Below are positions 40,289 through 52,840 of a stretch of 64,000 nt of DNA, one piece after another. Below the pieces are notes generated by a model. That model was not told the origin of the DNA. It searched no databases and worked only from the letters and a program-made list of their open reading frames with translations. The translations under genes were made by a program, and so were the position numbers. Source of the stretch: Pantoea sp. alder81. Its GTDB lineage: Bacteria > Pseudomonadota > Gammaproteobacteria > Enterobacterales > Enterobacteriaceae. Position 1 is the stretch's first letter; each line of letters opens with the position of its first letter. The DNA lies in NCBI RefSeq assembly GCF_020179835.1, contig NZ_JAIUDA010000008.1, forward strand, positions 186,001 through 250,000, read 5' to 3'.

Positions 40289-40453
40289 ATATACCTCGGT
40301 GAATCATCGGGCGTTAGGGTTATGCGCCGGTCGGCGTGGTGTTTAAGTATGATGATAAACCAGAGCGTGAAGGCCGGTGCGTTTTTTCTTAGGCAAGTAT
40401 CGATAATTGCAAGAAAAAAGAGAGTGAGCGGAGTCAAAGAGCGGATAAACAAA

Positions 40454-40472
40454 GGCCGGACAGTGTCCGGCC
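40454..40472 (-). terminator. purA terminator
   Basis: GGCCGGACA and TGTCCGGCC arms; on the minus strand TTTGTTTATCC follows. Confidence 0.75.
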
Positions 40473-40480
40473 ATGTAAGA

Positions 40481-41800
<1,320 letters not shown>

Positions 41801-41810
41801 TTAAAAATGG

Positions 41811-41839
41811 ATTCTACCATCGGTTTTGCTCACTTTCAG
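41811..41839 (-). promoter_or_regulatory. Predicted purA promoter
   Basis: On the minus strand CTGAAA, 17-bp spacer, TAGAAT, 32 bp before the purA ATG. Confidence 0.6.
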
Positions 41840-41845
41840 CACTTT

Positions 41846-41861
41846 TAGCATACGATTGCGC
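41846..41861. promoter_or_regulatory. PurR-like operator of purA
   Basis: On the minus strand GCGCAATCGTATGCTA, which matches the PurR consensus ACGCAAACGTTTGCGT at 11 of 16 positions, including the central CG. It lies 6 bp upstream of the -35 box. E. coli purA is known to be PurR-controlled. Confidence 0.5.
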
Positions 41862-41955
41862 GGTTTTTTGCCCGCGTTTTGATCAATACAACATGTTGGG
41901 GGAAACATCGACTGCAAGACACAATTTAGCCGTGCGTTATCGCTCAAATTTAACC

Positions 41956-42156
41956 CTATGCGCTCGCGTGCACGCTCAACATGTAATAAATCACCACGCC
42001 CGCTACTACTAACCCACCGCCAAAACGATGCAGGATACGATCGGGCAACTGCGCCATTGAAATAATCATGCGGCGCCAGATGCGCGGCAGAAACATCGGA
42101 CCCAGCCCTTCCAGCACCAGAACTAATGCCAGCGCCATCCAGATGGTTGTGTTCAT
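41956..42156 (-). CDS. yjeT: YjeT family membrane protein (DUF2065)
   Basis: 66 residues, two membrane segments (WMALALVLVLEGLGPMF and GGGLVVAGVVIYYML) with the family motif LEGLGPMFLPRIWRRM between. Function unknown. It sits between the hflKC genes and purA as in E. coli, but a strong terminator cuts it off from hflC. Confidence 0.9.
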   Translation of the reverse strand: MNTTIWMALALVLVLEGLGPMFLPRIWRRMIISMAQLPDRILHRFGGGLVVAGVVIYYMLSVHASA

Positions 42157-42167
42157 GCTATTTTTCC

Positions 42168-42196
42168 CAAAAAAAAGGCCGACAACATTGTCGGCC
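42168..42196 (-). terminator. Terminator of the hfl operon
   Basis: On the minus strand GGCCGACAA and TTGTCGGCC arms are followed by eight or more T. It lies between the hflC stop and the yjeT start. Confidence 0.93.
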
Positions 42197-42214
42197 TCAA
42201 GGTTATATCAGTTC

Positions 42215-43219
42215 TTAACGCGCGGTGTTAGTCGGCGCCTTCATAAAGCGGAAGAAATCGCTATCCGGGCTTAACACCATCACATCCTGGTTGTCAGAGA
42301 AGCTGTTCTCGTAAGCACGCAGGCTGCGGATAAAGGCGTAGAAATCAGGATCCTGACCGAAAGCATCAGCAAACAGTTTTGCTGCCTGCGCATCACCTTC
42401 ACCACGTGAAATCAATGCCTGACGCTGGGCTTCAGCCAAAGTACGAGTGACCTGGTAATCCGCCTGAGCACGCAGTTTTTCTGCCTCTTCCTGGCCTTGT
42501 GAACGCTGGCTACGGGCAACCGCTTCACGCTCTGCGCGCATACGGTTGTAGATAGCATCAGACACTTCAGCCGGCAGGTTGATCTGCTTGATACGCACGT
42601 CAACCACCTGGATACCCAGTGCAGCCATACTGTTCGGATTCGGTGCTGGCTCGCTGCTGTTGGTTTCACGCTCAACGCGGGCTGCCGCGCTGGCAATCGC
42701 ATCATCAGCTGCTGGCGTTTGCACTTCGTCATCACTGCCTGCGGTACCGGTGTTCAGCGCATCACGCACGTCGGTGGTCAAACGGCCACGTGAATCCGTC
42801 ACGATGTCTTTCACATCCAGACGACCCATTTCAGAACGCAAACGGTCACTGAACTTACGTTTCAGCAGCACCTCGGCCTGAGAAACATCACCACCGCCGG
42901 TTGCCAGGTAGTAACGGCTGAAATCACTGATGCGCCACTTGATGTAGGAATCAACGATCAGGTCTTTTTTCTCTTTGGTAACAAAGCGATCGGCCTGGTT
43001 GTCCATGGTCTGGATACGGGCATCCAGCGACTTCACAGTTTCAATGAATGGGATCTTGAAGTGCAGACCCGGCGCATAAACCTGCGGCTTGTTCTCGTTA
43101 TCACGCAGAACTTTACCGAAGCGCAACACGATACCGCGCTCACCTTCCTGCACCACGAACAGTGATGCGTACAGCGCCACCAGTACGACAATAATTACGG
43201 CAATAATTGGCTTACGCAT
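42215..43219 (-). CDS. hflC: HflC, regulator of FtsH protease
   Basis: 334 residues, SPFH/prohibitin domain. One N-terminal membrane segment (IIAVIIVVLVALYASLFVV), then QEGERGIVLRFGKVL and DARIQTMDNQADRF in the SPFH core, and a coiled-coil region rich in Ala/Glu/Arg near 220-270. With HflK it forms a large membrane cage around FtsH. Starts 3 nt after hflK. Confidence 0.97.
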   Translation of the reverse strand: MRKPIIAVIIVVLVALYASLFVVQEGERGIVLRFGKVLRDNENKPQVYAPGLHFKIPFIETVKSLDARIQTMDNQADRFVTKEKKDLIVDSYIKWRISDFSRYYLATGGGDVSQAEVLLKRKFSDRLRSEMGRLDVKDIVTDSRGRLTTDVRDALNTGTAGSDDEVQTPAADDAIASAAARVERETNSSEPAPNPNSMAALGIQVVDVRIKQINLPAEVSDAIYNRMRAEREAVARSQRSQGQEEAEKLRAQADYQVTRTLAEAQRQALISRGEGDAQAAKLFADAFGQDPDFYAFIRSLRAYENSFSDNQDVMVLSPDSDFFRFMKAPTNTAR

Positions 43220-43222
43220 CGA

Positions 43223-44461
43223 TTACTCCCTCCCTGCGCGCTGGGTATCGTTGCGTAACGCGTTGGCGCGACGCTGGTCCATGATGCTGCTCGGACTGTA
43301 AGACGAAGAGTCATCATTGCTGGCACTGCTGCCAGACGAAGGCAGCTTCATCAAATTGGTATTTTTCTGGCCATTCTGACCACCTGAAGCCTGACCACCG
43401 CGCATCAGTTGATCCAGTGGCAGCACCATCAGGCTGTTACCACGGTCGTTAACCAATACTTTGCGCGTATGGCTCAGCACGCGTTCCATGCTTTCGATAT
43501 ACAGACGCTCTTTGGTGATTTGCGGTGCCGCTTTGTATTCCGGCAGCAGTAAAGCAAAGCGTGCTACTTCACCCTGCGCTTCTAATACCGTACGCTCTTT
43601 GTAAGCGCGGGCTTCTTCCAGAATACGCTGCGCCTGACCGTTCGCACGCGGCTGTACTTCGTTGGAATAGGCTTCTGCTTCACGCACATACTGCTCGCGG
43701 TTTTCACGTGCGGCGATGGCATCGTCAAACGAGGCCTTCACTTCTTCCGGTGGACGTGCCGCCTGGAAGTTGACGTCAAGCAGGGTAATACCCATGTTGT
43801 AAGGACGGATGGTTTCATCCAGCTCACGTTGCGTTTCGCTACGCACCACGGTACGGCCTTCGGTGAGGATACGGTCCATGGTGGAACGACCAATCACGCC
43901 GCGCAGCGCGCTGTCGGTGGCCTGACGCAGGCTGTCGTCAGCGCTGGTGACCGCATACAAATATTGCTCAGGATTGGTCACGCGGTACTGCACGTTCATT
44001 TCCACGCGCACCACGTTTTCGTCCGAAGTCAGCATCACGCCAGAGGCGGCCAGTTCACGCACGGCTTCAACGTTAACGGCTCGCACCTGATCGATAAAGG
44101 TCGGCTTCCAGTTCAGGCCCGGCTCAACCAGATGGCTGAACTTACCAAAACGGGTCACAACGCCACGTTCTGCTTCTTTGATGGTGTAGAAACCGCTGGC
44201 AGCCCAGATGACGACTGCGGCTACGGCTACGATGCCAACCAGTTTGCCACCGCTACCGCCGCCGCGCTGGCCATTGTTGTCACTCTGTTTGCCACCGCCC
44301 AGTCCGCCGAGTTTTTTACTCAGTTTACGGAAGATATCATCCAGATCAGGAGGCCCTTGATCGCGCCCTCCCTTATTTCCCCCAGAGTTGCCGCCTTGAT
44401 TATTGCTGCTTCCCCACGGGTCGCGGTCCTGTCCGTTATTTCCGGGCTGATTCCACGCCAT
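43223..44461 (-). CDS. hflK: HflK, regulator of FtsH protease
   Basis: 412 residues. Gly/Asn/Gln-rich cytoplasmic N-terminus (MAWNQPGNNGQDRDPWGSS), a membrane segment near 78-98 (LVGIVAVAAVVIWAASGFY), the SPFH domain (RGVVTRFGKFSHLVEPGLNW) and a C-terminal coiled coil. Partner of HflC. I start at the ATG at 44461 with GGAG 7 nt upstream; upstream frame is not part of the protein. Confidence 0.97.
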   Translation of the reverse strand: MAWNQPGNNGQDRDPWGSSNNQGGNSGGNKGGRDQGPPDLDDIFRKLSKKLGGLGGGKQSDNNGQRGGGSGGKLVGIVAVAAVVIWAASGFYTIKEAERGVVTRFGKFSHLVEPGLNWKPTFIDQVRAVNVEAVRELAASGVMLTSDENVVRVEMNVQYRVTNPEQYLYAVTSADDSLRQATDSALRGVIGRSTMDRILTEGRTVVRSETQRELDETIRPYNMGITLLDVNFQAARPPEEVKASFDDAIAARENREQYVREAEAYSNEVQPRANGQAQRILEEARAYKERTVLEAQGEVARFALLLPEYKAAPQITKERLYIESMERVLSHTRKVLVNDRGNSLMVLPLDQLMRGGQASGGQNGQKNTNLMKLPSSGSSASNDDSSSYSPSSIMDQRRANALRNDTQRAGRE

Positions 44462-44574
44462 GTTTCTACTCCATTTATTGTATTTACGTTTTTTACCCTT
44501 CCTATTTCGAATTGCAGCCCAGAGAAATAATTGCAGCAATTTTCAATGATTTGGGTAAAGGCGTTAGGGCAATA

Positions 44575-45855
44575 TCAAACAATATAACTGGCTAACGAGG
44601 GTTCCTGTTTGCACAAACGACGCCAGTCAACGATCGGCATTCGCACATGCATACCCACAGAACCATCATCTTCATTCCATTCTTTCTCAATCGCCTGCAG
44701 CTGATAGAAGCGGCTGCGCAAACGGCCCGCTTCCGGCGGCAGACGTAAATCATACTGCGCAATTTCACCGGCTAAGCGTTCAGACAACGCCTGCCAAAGT
44801 AAGGGTAGACCTTCACCGCTCTGAGCAGAAAGCCAGACGCGCGTCGGCTTATTCTCTTCATCACGATCAATACGCGGCACAAAACCTTCCAGCATGTCGA
44901 TTTTGTTCATAATCAACAGCGTGGGAATTTCATCCGATTCGATTTCTGCCAATACTTCATTGACGGCTTCGATGTTGTCATTGACGCGCAAATCGGCGGC
45001 GTCAATCACGTGCAGTAATAGCGTCGCCTGACGTGTTTCCTGCAGTGTGGCTTTAAAAGCCGCGACTAAGTCATGCGGTAGGTGGCGGATAAAACCTACG
45101 GTATCCGCTAATACCACGTCCCCCACGTCTGCCACATTCAGGCGACGCAAAGTAGGATCGAGAGTCGCAAACAGCTGATCAGCCGCATACACATTGGCTG
45201 AGGTCACCGCATTGAACAGGGTAGATTTGCCGGCGTTGGTGTATCCCACCAGCGAAACGGTAGGCACATCGGCTTTGGCGCGTGCTTGTCGGCCCTGTTC
45301 GCGCTGCTTCTCCACACGCTCAAGGCGGGAAAGGATGAGGCTAATGCGGTTACGCAGTAAACGGCGGTCCGTTTCCAGCTGCGTTTCACCTGGGCCACGC
45401 AAACCGATGCCGCCTTTTTGGCGTTCAAGGTGCGTCCATCCACGCACCAAACGGGTTGCCATATGGCGCAACTGTGCCAGCTCGACCTGTAATTTACCCT
45501 CATGGGTACGGGCGCGCTGAGCAAAAATATCGAGAATTAAGCCAGTGCGGTCGACCACGCGACATTCACACACTCGCTCGAGATTACGTTCTTGGGCAGG
45601 CGATAAGGCATGATCGAATAACACGACCGATGCTCCACTCGCTTTCACCGCATCGGCAATTTCAACTGCCTTTCCTTCACCGACAAAATATTTGGGATGT
45701 GGCGCTTTACGGCTGCCAGTAATCACTTGCAGCGCTTCGACGCCCGCAGAAGAGACAAGAGTTTCGAACTCCTGCAAATCTTCCAGCTCTTTGTCTTGGG
45801 AGAACCAGATGTGTACCAGTACGGCCTGCTCACCGGCATCATAACGGTCAAACAA
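44575..45855 (-). CDS. hflX: Ribosome-associated GTPase HflX
   Basis: 426 residues. N-terminal HflX domain ([20 protein letters not shown] near 30), helical linker ([18 protein letters not shown] near 150) and a G domain with G1 [11 protein letters not shown] near 205, G3 DTVGFI near 250 and G4 NKID near 318. It rescues stalled or heat-damaged ribosomes by splitting subunits. Between hfq and hflK as usual. Confidence 0.97.
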   Translation of the reverse strand: MFDRYDAGEQAVLVHIWFSQDKELEDLQEFETLVSSAGVEALQVITGSRKAPHPKYFVGEGKAVEIADAVKASGASVVLFDHALSPAQERNLERVCECRVVDRTGLILDIFAQRARTHEGKLQVELAQLRHMATRLVRGWTHLERQKGGIGLRGPGETQLETDRRLLRNRISLILSRLERVEKQREQGRQARAKADVPTVSLVGYTNAGKSTLFNAVTSANVYAADQLFATLDPTLRRLNVADVGDVVLADTVGFIRHLPHDLVAAFKATLQETRQATLLLHVIDAADLRVNDNIEAVNEVLAEIESDEIPTLLIMNKIDMLEGFVPRIDRDEENKPTRVWLSAQSGEGLPLLWQALSERLAGEIAQYDLRLPPEAGRLRSRFYQLQAIEKEWNEDDGSVGMHVRMPIVDWRRLCKQEPSLASYIV

Positions 45856-45935
45856 GCTATAACCTCGCTAAAATAAAATAACCAGGACGGGAAAACGTTT
45901 TCGCTCCCCAGCCCTGGCTTTACGGCAGCGCAAAA

Positions 45936-46253
45936 TTATTCTGCGTTATCGCCGTCTTGTTGTGGCTGCGACTGAGCGCCCTGGTTGCTTCCGCTATGGT
46001 GGTAATTGCTGCTGCCACCGCTACCGCCCGGGTTATTGCTATGGTGTGAAACCGGACGAGAAGGAACCACTGTAGAGATGGCGTGCTTATACACCATCTG
46101 GCTAACCGTGTTTTTCAACAGAATGACGAACTGATCAAAGGATTCAATTTGCCCTTGCAGCTTAATACCATTCACCAAATAGATCGAAACCGGTACACGT
46201 TCACGACGCAATGCGTTCAAAAACGGGTCTTGTAATGATTGCCCCTTAGCCAT
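45936..46253 (-). CDS. hfq: RNA chaperone Hfq
   Basis: 105 residues. Sm core: [20 protein letters not shown] at the start, [20 protein letters not shown] (proximal-face sequence) and the YKHAIS Sm2 motif near 55, then a Gly/Ser/Asn/His-rich disordered tail ending GDNAE. It pairs sRNAs with mRNAs. 80 bp before hflX and 110 bp after miaA. Confidence 0.98.
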   Translation of the reverse strand: MAKGQSLQDPFLNALRRERVPVSIYLVNGIKLQGQIESFDQFVILLKNTVSQMVYKHAISTVVPSRPVSHHSNNPGGSGGSSNYHHSGSNQGAQSQPQQDGDNAE

Positions 46254-46363
46254 TCTATCTTTTCCTTATATGCTTGTTGTTTGTTACTTTAAGAACCGTG
46301 GTTCAGAAAAACTGCGTAAAAATTTGCGCACGATAACAGACCAATTGTACACAATCGTCCCTG

Positions 46364-47305
46364 CTACGCACTAACTACCTGAAGCACCGCATTACGGGCT
46401 AATTCTGGCTCGTCACTGTCTAACCAGTGAACGTTGGGCCAGCCACGTAACCAGGTCATCTGGCGTTTAGCGAGCTGCCGGGTGGCGCAAATTCCCCGAT
46501 AAACCATTTCGTCGTAATCGATTTCACCAGAAAGATAAGACCACATCTGGCGATAACCTACACAACGAATGGAAGGCATATCCGTATGCAAATCACCTCG
46601 TGCAAACAGTTCACGAGCCTCCGCTTCAAATCCTGACGCTAGCATCTGGTCGTAACGCAACGCAATGCGTTGATGTATCAGTTCACGACTCGCCGGAGCG
46701 ATAGCAAACTGGTACACGTCGTAGGGTAACGCTTCGCCGGACGTTTTTGTCAGTTCCGTTAAAGTTTTACCCGAAATAAAAAAAACTTCCAGTGCTCGCG
46801 AAAGTCTCTGCGGATCATTCGGATGAATACGACTACCGGCGACCGGATCGATTTCACACAGCTGGCGGTGTAAGGCATCCCACCCTTTCTCCGCCGCCAT
46901 TTGCTCTATCTGCTGACGCACCTCGGGATCGGCCGAGGGCAACGGCGACAATCCTTCAAGTAACGCCTTGAAGTAGAGCATGGTTCCACCAACAAGCAAC
47001 GGAATCTTACCCTTCTGGGTAATCTCCGCCATTTCCGCTAGCGCATCGCGACGAAACTCTGCAGCAGAATAAGCTTCCGCTGGGTCGCGAATGTCTAGCA
47101 AACGATGGGGCGCCAGTGCTAACTCCTCTGCCGACGGTTTCGCCGTGCCAATATCCATCCCGCGATAGATTAAGGCAGAGTCAACGCTGATAAGTTCCAC
47201 CGGAAGTTGCTGACGCAGCGAAATCGCTAATGCCGTCTTACCGGAGGCGGTAGGCCCCATCAAAAAAATTGCCTTTGGCCGGCTAGCCTGGTTTAGTTCA
47301 CTCAT
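46364..47305 (-). CDS. miaA: tRNA dimethylallyltransferase MiaA
   Basis: 313 residues. P-loop [14 protein letters not shown] near 14, [20 protein letters not shown] near 39 (substrate Asp in DSA), [10 protein letters not shown] near 105 and [14 protein letters not shown] near 245. It adds the isopentenyl group to A37 of tRNAs reading UNN codons. It overlaps mutL by 8 nt. Confidence 0.97.
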   Translation of the reverse strand: MSELNQASRPKAIFLMGPTASGKTALAISLRQQLPVELISVDSALIYRGMDIGTAKPSAEELALAPHRLLDIRDPAEAYSAAEFRRDALAEMAEITQKGKIPLLVGGTMLYFKALLEGLSPLPSADPEVRQQIEQMAAEKGWDALHRQLCEIDPVAGSRIHPNDPQRLSRALEVFFISGKTLTELTKTSGEALPYDVYQFAIAPASRELIHQRIALRYDQMLASGFEAEARELFARGDLHTDMPSIRCVGYRQMWSYLSGEIDYDEMVYRGICATRQLAKRQMTWLRGWPNVHWLDSDEPELARNAVLQVVSA

Positions 47306-49154
47306 GCTTCAACGCGTTAATCGCGCTCTCAATCTCAATGGTCTGTAACAGACCTGAAGGCGGCGACTTGAGCAGATGCGGACAAAGCCTTTCAAGCTCT
47401 GCCAGCAGTGCAATCGCCTGCGAGTGATTCCAGTGAGCGTTTTCTGCATCATCACGACGTGCCAGCCATTGGGCCAGCGCCGATGCAGAAACCTCTTGCT
47501 GCCGGGCCAGATAGCCTAACAGGTCTGGAATCAAGATTTGTAAATTTTGTGTGCGTAACGGTAAAGGGACAGCGCGCAGGGTGGCGTGCTGACCTTCTCG
47601 TTGTAAATCAATGCCCATCAGCCCAAGTAACGCGCTCTGGGCATCAATCACATTCAACTCTTCTTTGGCAATTTTCAGCCGTACCGGGATCAGTAAAGGT
47701 TGAGGTTTCAGGCCTTCTTCTCCCGGTTGTAACTGGGCCTGTTTCAGCCAGCGTGAGGCCACACTCAGTGACAACAACTGTAATTGATGACCACGTTCCA
47801 GCAGCGCATATTGCTCATGCATCACACTCAGCACGCGGCCAAAACTTTGCGCATGTGCAGCCAACGGGGCTTCTGGTGTTTCAGGCTGACGCACGGGGGC
47901 TGGTTGTGGCGTGGTGGCGCGAAGAGTTTCGGCCACAGGCGTTTTCATTAGCTGCTGGTAGGCGGCACCTTCACGTGCGCGATAGACCGGCTCTTTACTC
48001 TGCCAGTTGGCTTGTGCGCCACTCGCCGCCGCAACGCCGCTACTGCATGATGTGCTGGCAGGCTGCGCAAAATGATTCGCTCCTGCTGCCTGTCGGTTCT
48101 CTGGCTGCCACTTTGGCGCAGGCTCTTCCGCATGTGTGCCAGGTAACTCAGCAGCACGACTCGCCTGCAAAGCGCTCATGACGCCCTGCCAGATGAAATC
48201 ATGCACCAGGCGTGACTGGTGAAAACGGACTTCGTGCTTGGCGGGATGAACGTTGACATCAACCTGGTGCGGATCGATCTCCAGATACAGCACATAAGCG
48301 GGTTGCTGATCTTCACCCAACTGCGTCTGGTACGCTTGCCGAATCGCATGGTTGATTAGCTTGTCACGCATCATGCGGCCATTGACGTAGCAATATTGCA
48401 GATCCGTCACCTGGCGTGACCCGGCGGGATCGGCCACCCATCCACGTAACGCCAAATCGTCATGCTGCCAGTCAATGCGCAGTGCATGCTGCATAAAGGT
48501 GGTGCCACAGATGGCGCCCAGTCGGCGTTCACGCTGGGCTTCCTGATCCACCGCGCGATACTGGCGAATCATCTTGCCGTTGTGGGTCAGCGAAATCGCC
48601 ACGTCAAAGCGCGCCAGCGCGATGCGGCGAATCACTTCATCGATATGGGTAAATTCGGTTTTCTCAGTGCGCATAAACTTGCGTCGCGCCGGCGTGTTGT
48701 AAAACAGATCGAGCACTTCCAGCGACGTCCCGACAGGATGCGCAGCGGGTTTCACCGTGACATCCATATCACGCCCCTCCGCATAGGCCTGCCAGGCTTC
48801 AGTTTGATCTACAGTGCGAGAGGTTAGCGTGAGACGTGAAACTGAACTGATACTGGCGAGGGCTTCGCCGCGAAAACCGAGGCTCATAATCGCCTCAAGA
48901 TCATCCAGCGAGGCAATTTTACTGGTGGCATGGCGAGCCAGCGCCATGGCCAGTTCGGATTTGTCGATGCCACAGCCGTTGTCGCGGATGCGGATTAATT
49001 TCGCGCCACCCTTTTCGATATCAACGTCAATGCGCGTCGCGCCGGCATCAAGACTGTTTTCCACCAGCTCTTTTACGACCGATGCCGGACGCTCAACCAC
49101 TTCGCCTGCGGCAATCTGGTTCGCCAGCTGCGGCGGTAAAATCTGTATTGGCAT
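47298..49154 (-). CDS. mutL: DNA mismatch repair protein MutL
   Basis: 618 residues. GHKL ATPase motifs: [14 protein letters not shown] near 27, IRDNGCGID near 54, [11 protein letters not shown] near 75 and [14 protein letters not shown] near 93. The linker is Ala/Pro/Gln-rich (about 335-430), and the C-terminal dimerisation domain lacks an endonuclease DQHA-type motif, as expected for enterobacterial MutL. Between amiB and miaA. Confidence 0.97.
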   Translation of the reverse strand: MPIQILPPQLANQIAAGEVVERPASVVKELVENSLDAGATRIDVDIEKGGAKLIRIRDNGCGIDKSELAMALARHATSKIASLDDLEAIMSLGFRGEALASISSVSRLTLTSRTVDQTEAWQAYAEGRDMDVTVKPAAHPVGTSLEVLDLFYNTPARRKFMRTEKTEFTHIDEVIRRIALARFDVAISLTHNGKMIRQYRAVDQEAQRERRLGAICGTTFMQHALRIDWQHDDLALRGWVADPAGSRQVTDLQYCYVNGRMMRDKLINHAIRQAYQTQLGEDQQPAYVLYLEIDPHQVDVNVHPAKHEVRFHQSRLVHDFIWQGVMSALQASRAAELPGTHAEEPAPKWQPENRQAAGANHFAQPASTSCSSGVAAASGAQANWQSKEPVYRAREGAAYQQLMKTPVAETLRATTPQPAPVRQPETPEAPLAAHAQSFGRVLSVMHEQYALLERGHQLQLLSLSVASRWLKQAQLQPGEEGLKPQPLLIPVRLKIAKEELNVIDAQSALLGLMGIDLQREGQHATLRAVPLPLRTQNLQILIPDLLGYLARQQEVSASALAQWLARRDDAENAHWNHSQAIALLAELERLCPHLLKSPPSGLLQTIEIESAINALKHE

Positions 49155-49196
49155 GGTGGTGATCCTTTAAAAGGACTGGCGCCGCAGCGCCAGCAA

Positions 49197-50846
49197 TCAG
49201 GATTGTGGAATCTTTAAGTTTTGCCCCAGCATCACGTTGCTCGACTTCATATTATTCGCCTGCATGATGGCTTTGGGGCTCACACCATAATGGGCGGCAA
49301 TGCCGGTGAGCGAGTCACCGCGAACCACTTTGTGTCGCGCGGGGCGACTCGCGGCAGTCACGCTGACGCCTGATTTCGCCGGGACCTTCAGGCGCTGCCC
49401 TACCCACACCACATCGCGCTTCAGGCTATTGAGGTCACGCAAGGTTGCCATGCTGACGCCATATTTCTCGGCAATCCCTGACAAGGTCTCACCGCGCGTG
49501 ACCGTATGCCGCTGCGTGGCGCCAGTGTATTGCACGGTACCAGTTGCCGGGTTGCTGGCAACGCTAACCGCTGGTGCGCTCTCCAGCGGCCGGTTTTCCT
49601 CCTTTGGGAGCGATTGCAGCGGATGCGCGAGGAAATAATTACGCAGACCTTTATAAATCGACTGAGCAATCTTCTCCTGATACGCGCTGCTGCCGAGCAG
49701 CCGCTCCTCCGCTGCGTTACTGATAAAGCCAGTCTCAACCAGTAAAGAAGGGATATCCGGTGAACGCAACACGCCCAGACTGGCGTGTTCCGGTAAACGT
49801 TTATGCAGTGGCGTGATTCCGCGCAGCTGCTGCAATACTTTCACTGCAACGTCATAGCCAACGCGCTGCGAATGGCCGAACTGCAGATCCAACACCGCCT
49901 GACTCAGGTAAGGGTCCGCCTGACTGTTTGCCAGCAAATCACCCGCACCGCCCAACAATTCTGACTGCTTCTCTTTCTGTTCCAGCCAATTCGCCATTTC
50001 GTTATTGGCGCGGCGGTTCGACAACACCCAAACCGATGCACCCGTCGCCGAATGGTTAGGTGCAGCGTCAGCGTGAATCGATACCAGTAAATTGGCATTC
50101 TCTTTACGCGCCACTTCGGAACGGCCCATCACCGAAATAAAGTAGTCGCCGTTACGCGTCAGCACCGGTTTAAACATCGGATCCTGATCCATCAGCGCTT
50201 TCAGTTTACGCGCAATGGCAATGGTGACGTTCTTCTCGTGCAAACCGTGTTGGCCAGATGCACCGGGATCCTGACCGCCGTGACCGGCATCAATCGCCAC
50301 AATCACCGTATCATTACGGGAAACCGCGCCACCCGGACGTACCGTGGTATTGCTACTGGTGACGGCGGTCACCGGATTGCCGTTAAACGGGTTAGCCGCA
50401 CTTTCGCTTTGGCGGGCAGTGGTCACCGGTGCAGCAGCCGTACTGCGTTTTACCGGTTGCGTACCACGAATGGTAAACACCACGCGATACTGATTGCCGT
50501 CACGCTGAGTGGTCGCACGCGTGTGCGCCGCCTGCGTCAGTTCGAACACCAGACGAATACTCTGTTTGTCTTTCGGCTGGCTATTACGGATACGTTGCAC
50601 GATATTCTCGCCGCTAAAGTTCAGCGGTAAGCCCTTGATCGCACCGCTTTGGCGGATATCCAGCACCACGCGATTGGGGTTGTGCAATGGGAAGAAACCA
50701 TACACCGGCTGGCCGTTAAAGCTCAGCGTGACGGTTGCCTGGCTGTCACCGTTATCCACTTTGATGTCTGACAAAGTGGCAGATAACGCCGAAGCCGAAA
50801 CCATGCAGAGCGCAGCCAGCAGAACTCCTTTCATCCATGAAGTCAT
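49197..50846 (-). CDS. amiB: N-acetylmuramoyl-L-alanine amidase AmiB
   Basis: 549 residues. Signal peptide ([16 protein letters not shown]), AMIN domain to about 130, amidase_3 domain with [16 protein letters not shown] near 184 (zinc His), [20 protein letters not shown] near 250 and [13 protein letters not shown] near 370 (catalytic Glu). Two C-terminal LysM domains follow ([19 protein letters not shown], and [19 protein letters not shown]). E. coli AmiB is 445 residues with one LysM. It cleaves septal peptidoglycan during division. Start overlaps tsaE by 4 nt. Confidence 0.95.
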   Translation of the reverse strand: MTSWMKGVLLAALCMVSASALSATLSDIKVDNGDSQATVTLSFNGQPVYGFFPLHNPNRVVLDIRQSGAIKGLPLNFSGENIVQRIRNSQPKDKQSIRLVFELTQAAHTRATTQRDGNQYRVVFTIRGTQPVKRSTAAAPVTTARQSESAANPFNGNPVTAVTSSNTTVRPGGAVSRNDTVIVAIDAGHGGQDPGASGQHGLHEKNVTIAIARKLKALMDQDPMFKPVLTRNGDYFISVMGRSEVARKENANLLVSIHADAAPNHSATGASVWVLSNRRANNEMANWLEQKEKQSELLGGAGDLLANSQADPYLSQAVLDLQFGHSQRVGYDVAVKVLQQLRGITPLHKRLPEHASLGVLRSPDIPSLLVETGFISNAAEERLLGSSAYQEKIAQSIYKGLRNYFLAHPLQSLPKEENRPLESAPAVSVASNPATGTVQYTGATQRHTVTRGETLSGIAEKYGVSMATLRDLNSLKRDVVWVGQRLKVPAKSGVSVTAASRPARHKVVRGDSLTGIAAHYGVSPKAIMQANNMKSSNVMLGQNLKIPQS

Positions 50847-51319
50847 GCCGATTCCCTGCCTTGCTGGAATTGTGCCAGCAGCGTTTCACCCACCGCAGAT
50901 ACTGCGCTGATCTCCGCTTCTCGCGCCGCGTCCACATAACGCAACGTCAAAGCCAGGTCGGGTTCGGGTAACACACCGGCGCCCTGTTGCGGCCATTCGA
51001 CCAGACACAATGCATCCCCGCTGAAGTAGTCACGGATCCCCATAAACTCAAGCTCTTCGGGATCGGCCAGGCGATAGAGATCGAAGTGATAAAGCGTACG
51101 TGAGCCAAGTTCGTACGGCTCTACCAGCGTATAGGTTGGGCTTTTGACATTACCCTGATGGCCAAGCGCTTGCAAAAAACCACGGCTAAAGGTGGTTTTA
51201 CCGGCGCCGAGATCGCCATAAAGATAGATAACCAACGCGCTGCTGCAAACGCGGGCCAGTTGCGCACCCAGATTCAGGGTTGCCGCCTCATCGGGCAAAG
51301 GGATAACACAGGTCTTCAT
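50843..51319 (-). CDS. tsaE: tRNA threonylcarbamoyladenosine biosynthesis ATPase TsaE
   Basis: 158 residues. Walker [20 protein letters not shown] near 35, then [14 protein letters not shown] near 58, [18 protein letters not shown] Walker B region ([15 protein letters not shown]) and CLVEWPQQG near 105. It partners with TsaB and TsaD in t6A formation at A37. The gene is between nnr and amiB. Confidence 0.97.
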   Translation of the reverse strand: MKTCVIPLPDEAATLNLGAQLARVCSSALVIYLYGDLGAGKTTFSRGFLQALGHQGNVKSPTYTLVEPYELGSRTLYHFDLYRLADPEELEFMGIRDYFSGDALCLVEWPQQGAGVLPEPDLALTLRYVDAAREAEISAVSAVGETLLAQFQQGRESA

Positions 51320-51322
51320 GCT

Positions 51323-52840
51323 TTATTGTTGAATCATCTCTGGATTAACAAACTGCCAAAGCAGTTCGAACAAATCAGTGGCTAACATACCGCGCGTGCC
51401 ACGCTGCCGGGCAACCGCATCTGCCGCTGCACCGTGTGCGACACAGCCCGCGCAGGCTGCCTCAAGTAAAGTCAGTTTCTGGCCCAGCATGGCCGCAATG
51501 ATACCGCTCAGTACATCGCCCATGCCGCCGGATGCCATGCCCGCATTGCCTACATCGGCAATCGCGATGTCACCCGCCGCGCTGGCAATCATCGTGCCCG
51601 CACCTTTTAGCACCACCACACCGCCGTAGCGTTTGGCAAGAGTTTGCGCCGCATGTAAGCGATCGCACTCGATCTCACTGGTCTTAACGCCCAATAGCCG
51701 TGCGGCCTCGCCAGGATGGGGTGTAATGATGCGATTCTGACGGTAATCCGGCTTGATTGCCAGCAGGTTAAGCGCATCAGCATCCCAAAGCATCGGCTTT
51801 TCACTGGCCGCGACTTTTTTCAGTGCCTTCTGAGCCCAATCACGTTGTCCCAGCCCAGGTCCGATAGCGATCACGTCCGCCCATTGCAGGGCCTGTTCCA
51901 GCGTTTCTTCACTCAGCTTGTCGACCATGAGCTCCGGCCGGGCTGTCAGAATCGGACCGATATTATCTTCATGCGTGAGCACACGCACAAGCCCAGCGCC
52001 ACTGCGCAGCGCCGCTTCCGCCGTCATTCGGATCGCCCCGGCAGTGCCGGTATCCCCTCCCACCACCACTAAACGTCCATGATCGCCTTTATGCGAGGTG
52101 GCTTTGCGTGGTTTCAACCAATGCGTAAGATCAGCCGCATCGTAGCGTTGGATGGCGGCCGTTTCACCCGCGAGGAAGGCACCTAGCCCTAACGCATCAC
52201 AATGCAAACGACCCACGTAATCGCGAGCTTTGCCGGTTAACAGCCCCGGTTTCAGCACAATCATGCTAAGGGTGTCATCCGCGATGATGGCATTGCCTGG
52301 CGTGGTGCCGGTGGCGGCATCCAATCCCGAAGGAATATCTATCGCGAATATCGGTGCAGCATGCGCGTTGGCCAGCTCAATCAGCTCAGCGTAAGGCGCG
52401 GCGGGCGCACGATTGATGCCGGTGCCCAGCAATGCATCGATGATCACATCACTCTTTTCCGGCCATGGCGCATCTGGTGCATGAATTACGCCCCCCGCCG
52501 CCAGCCAGGCTTCTTGCGCCTGCTGCGCTTCCTCCGGCAGCGGCCTGTTGCCGTTACACGCCAGCAACGTCACATTTAGCCCCGCAGCCTGCGCCAGTCG
52601 CGCCACCACATAGCCATCGCCCCCGTTATTACCGTGCCCGCACAGAATCAGCCAATGCTGCGCCTGAGGCCATTGCGCCCGCACCCGCTCATAGCTCGCC
52701 TGCCCCGCGCGCAGCATCAATTCATACAAGGTCAAGCCCAGGCTATCCGCCGCATCGCGCTCCAGTTGCCCTATCGCCTGCGCAGGCCAGACAGAGTGTG
52801 GTAAACTGCGCGGGTTTGCTTCAATTGCCTGGTTTCTCAT
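51323..52840 (-). CDS. nnr: Bifunctional NAD(P)HX epimerase / dehydratase
   Basis: 505 residues. N-terminal epimerase domain (LTLYELMLRAGQ near 37, CGHGNNGGDGYVVAR near 68, IDIPSGLDAATG near 160) and C-terminal ADP-dependent dehydratase (SHKGDHGRLVVVGGDTGTAG near 245, TPHPGEAARLLG near 377, GNAGMASGGMGDVLSGIIAA near 432). It repairs hydrated NAD(P)H. The start codon overlaps that of divergent queG by 2 bp. Confidence 0.97.
   Translation of the reverse strand: MRNQAIEANPRSLPHSVWPAQAIGQLERDAADSLGLTLYELMLRAGQASYERVRAQWPQAQHWLILCGHGNNGGDGYVVARLAQAAGLNVTLLACNGNRPLPEEAQQAQEAWLAAGGVIHAPDAPWPEKSDVIIDALLGTGINRAPAAPYAELIELANAHAAPIFAIDIPSGLDAATGTTPGNAIIADDTLSMIVLKPGLLTGKARDYVGRLHCDALGLGAFLAGETAAIQRYDAADLTHWLKPRKATSHKGDHGRLVVVGGDTGTAGAIRMTAEAALRSGAGLVRVLTHEDNIGPILTARPELMVDKLSEETLEQALQWADVIAIGPGLGQRDWAQKALKKVAASEKPMLWDADALNLLAIKPDYRQNRIITPHPGEAARLLGVKTSEIECDRLHAAQTLAKRYGGVVVLKGAGTMIASAAGDIAIADVGNAGMASGGMGDVLSGIIAAMLGQKLTLLEAACAGCVAHGAAADAVARQRGTRGMLATDLFELLWQFVNPEMIQQ

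Noticed and set aside
47408..48181. 257-codon plus-strand frame opposite mutL
   Set aside because: Antisense to the MutL linker and C-terminal domain; no motifs or ribosome site.
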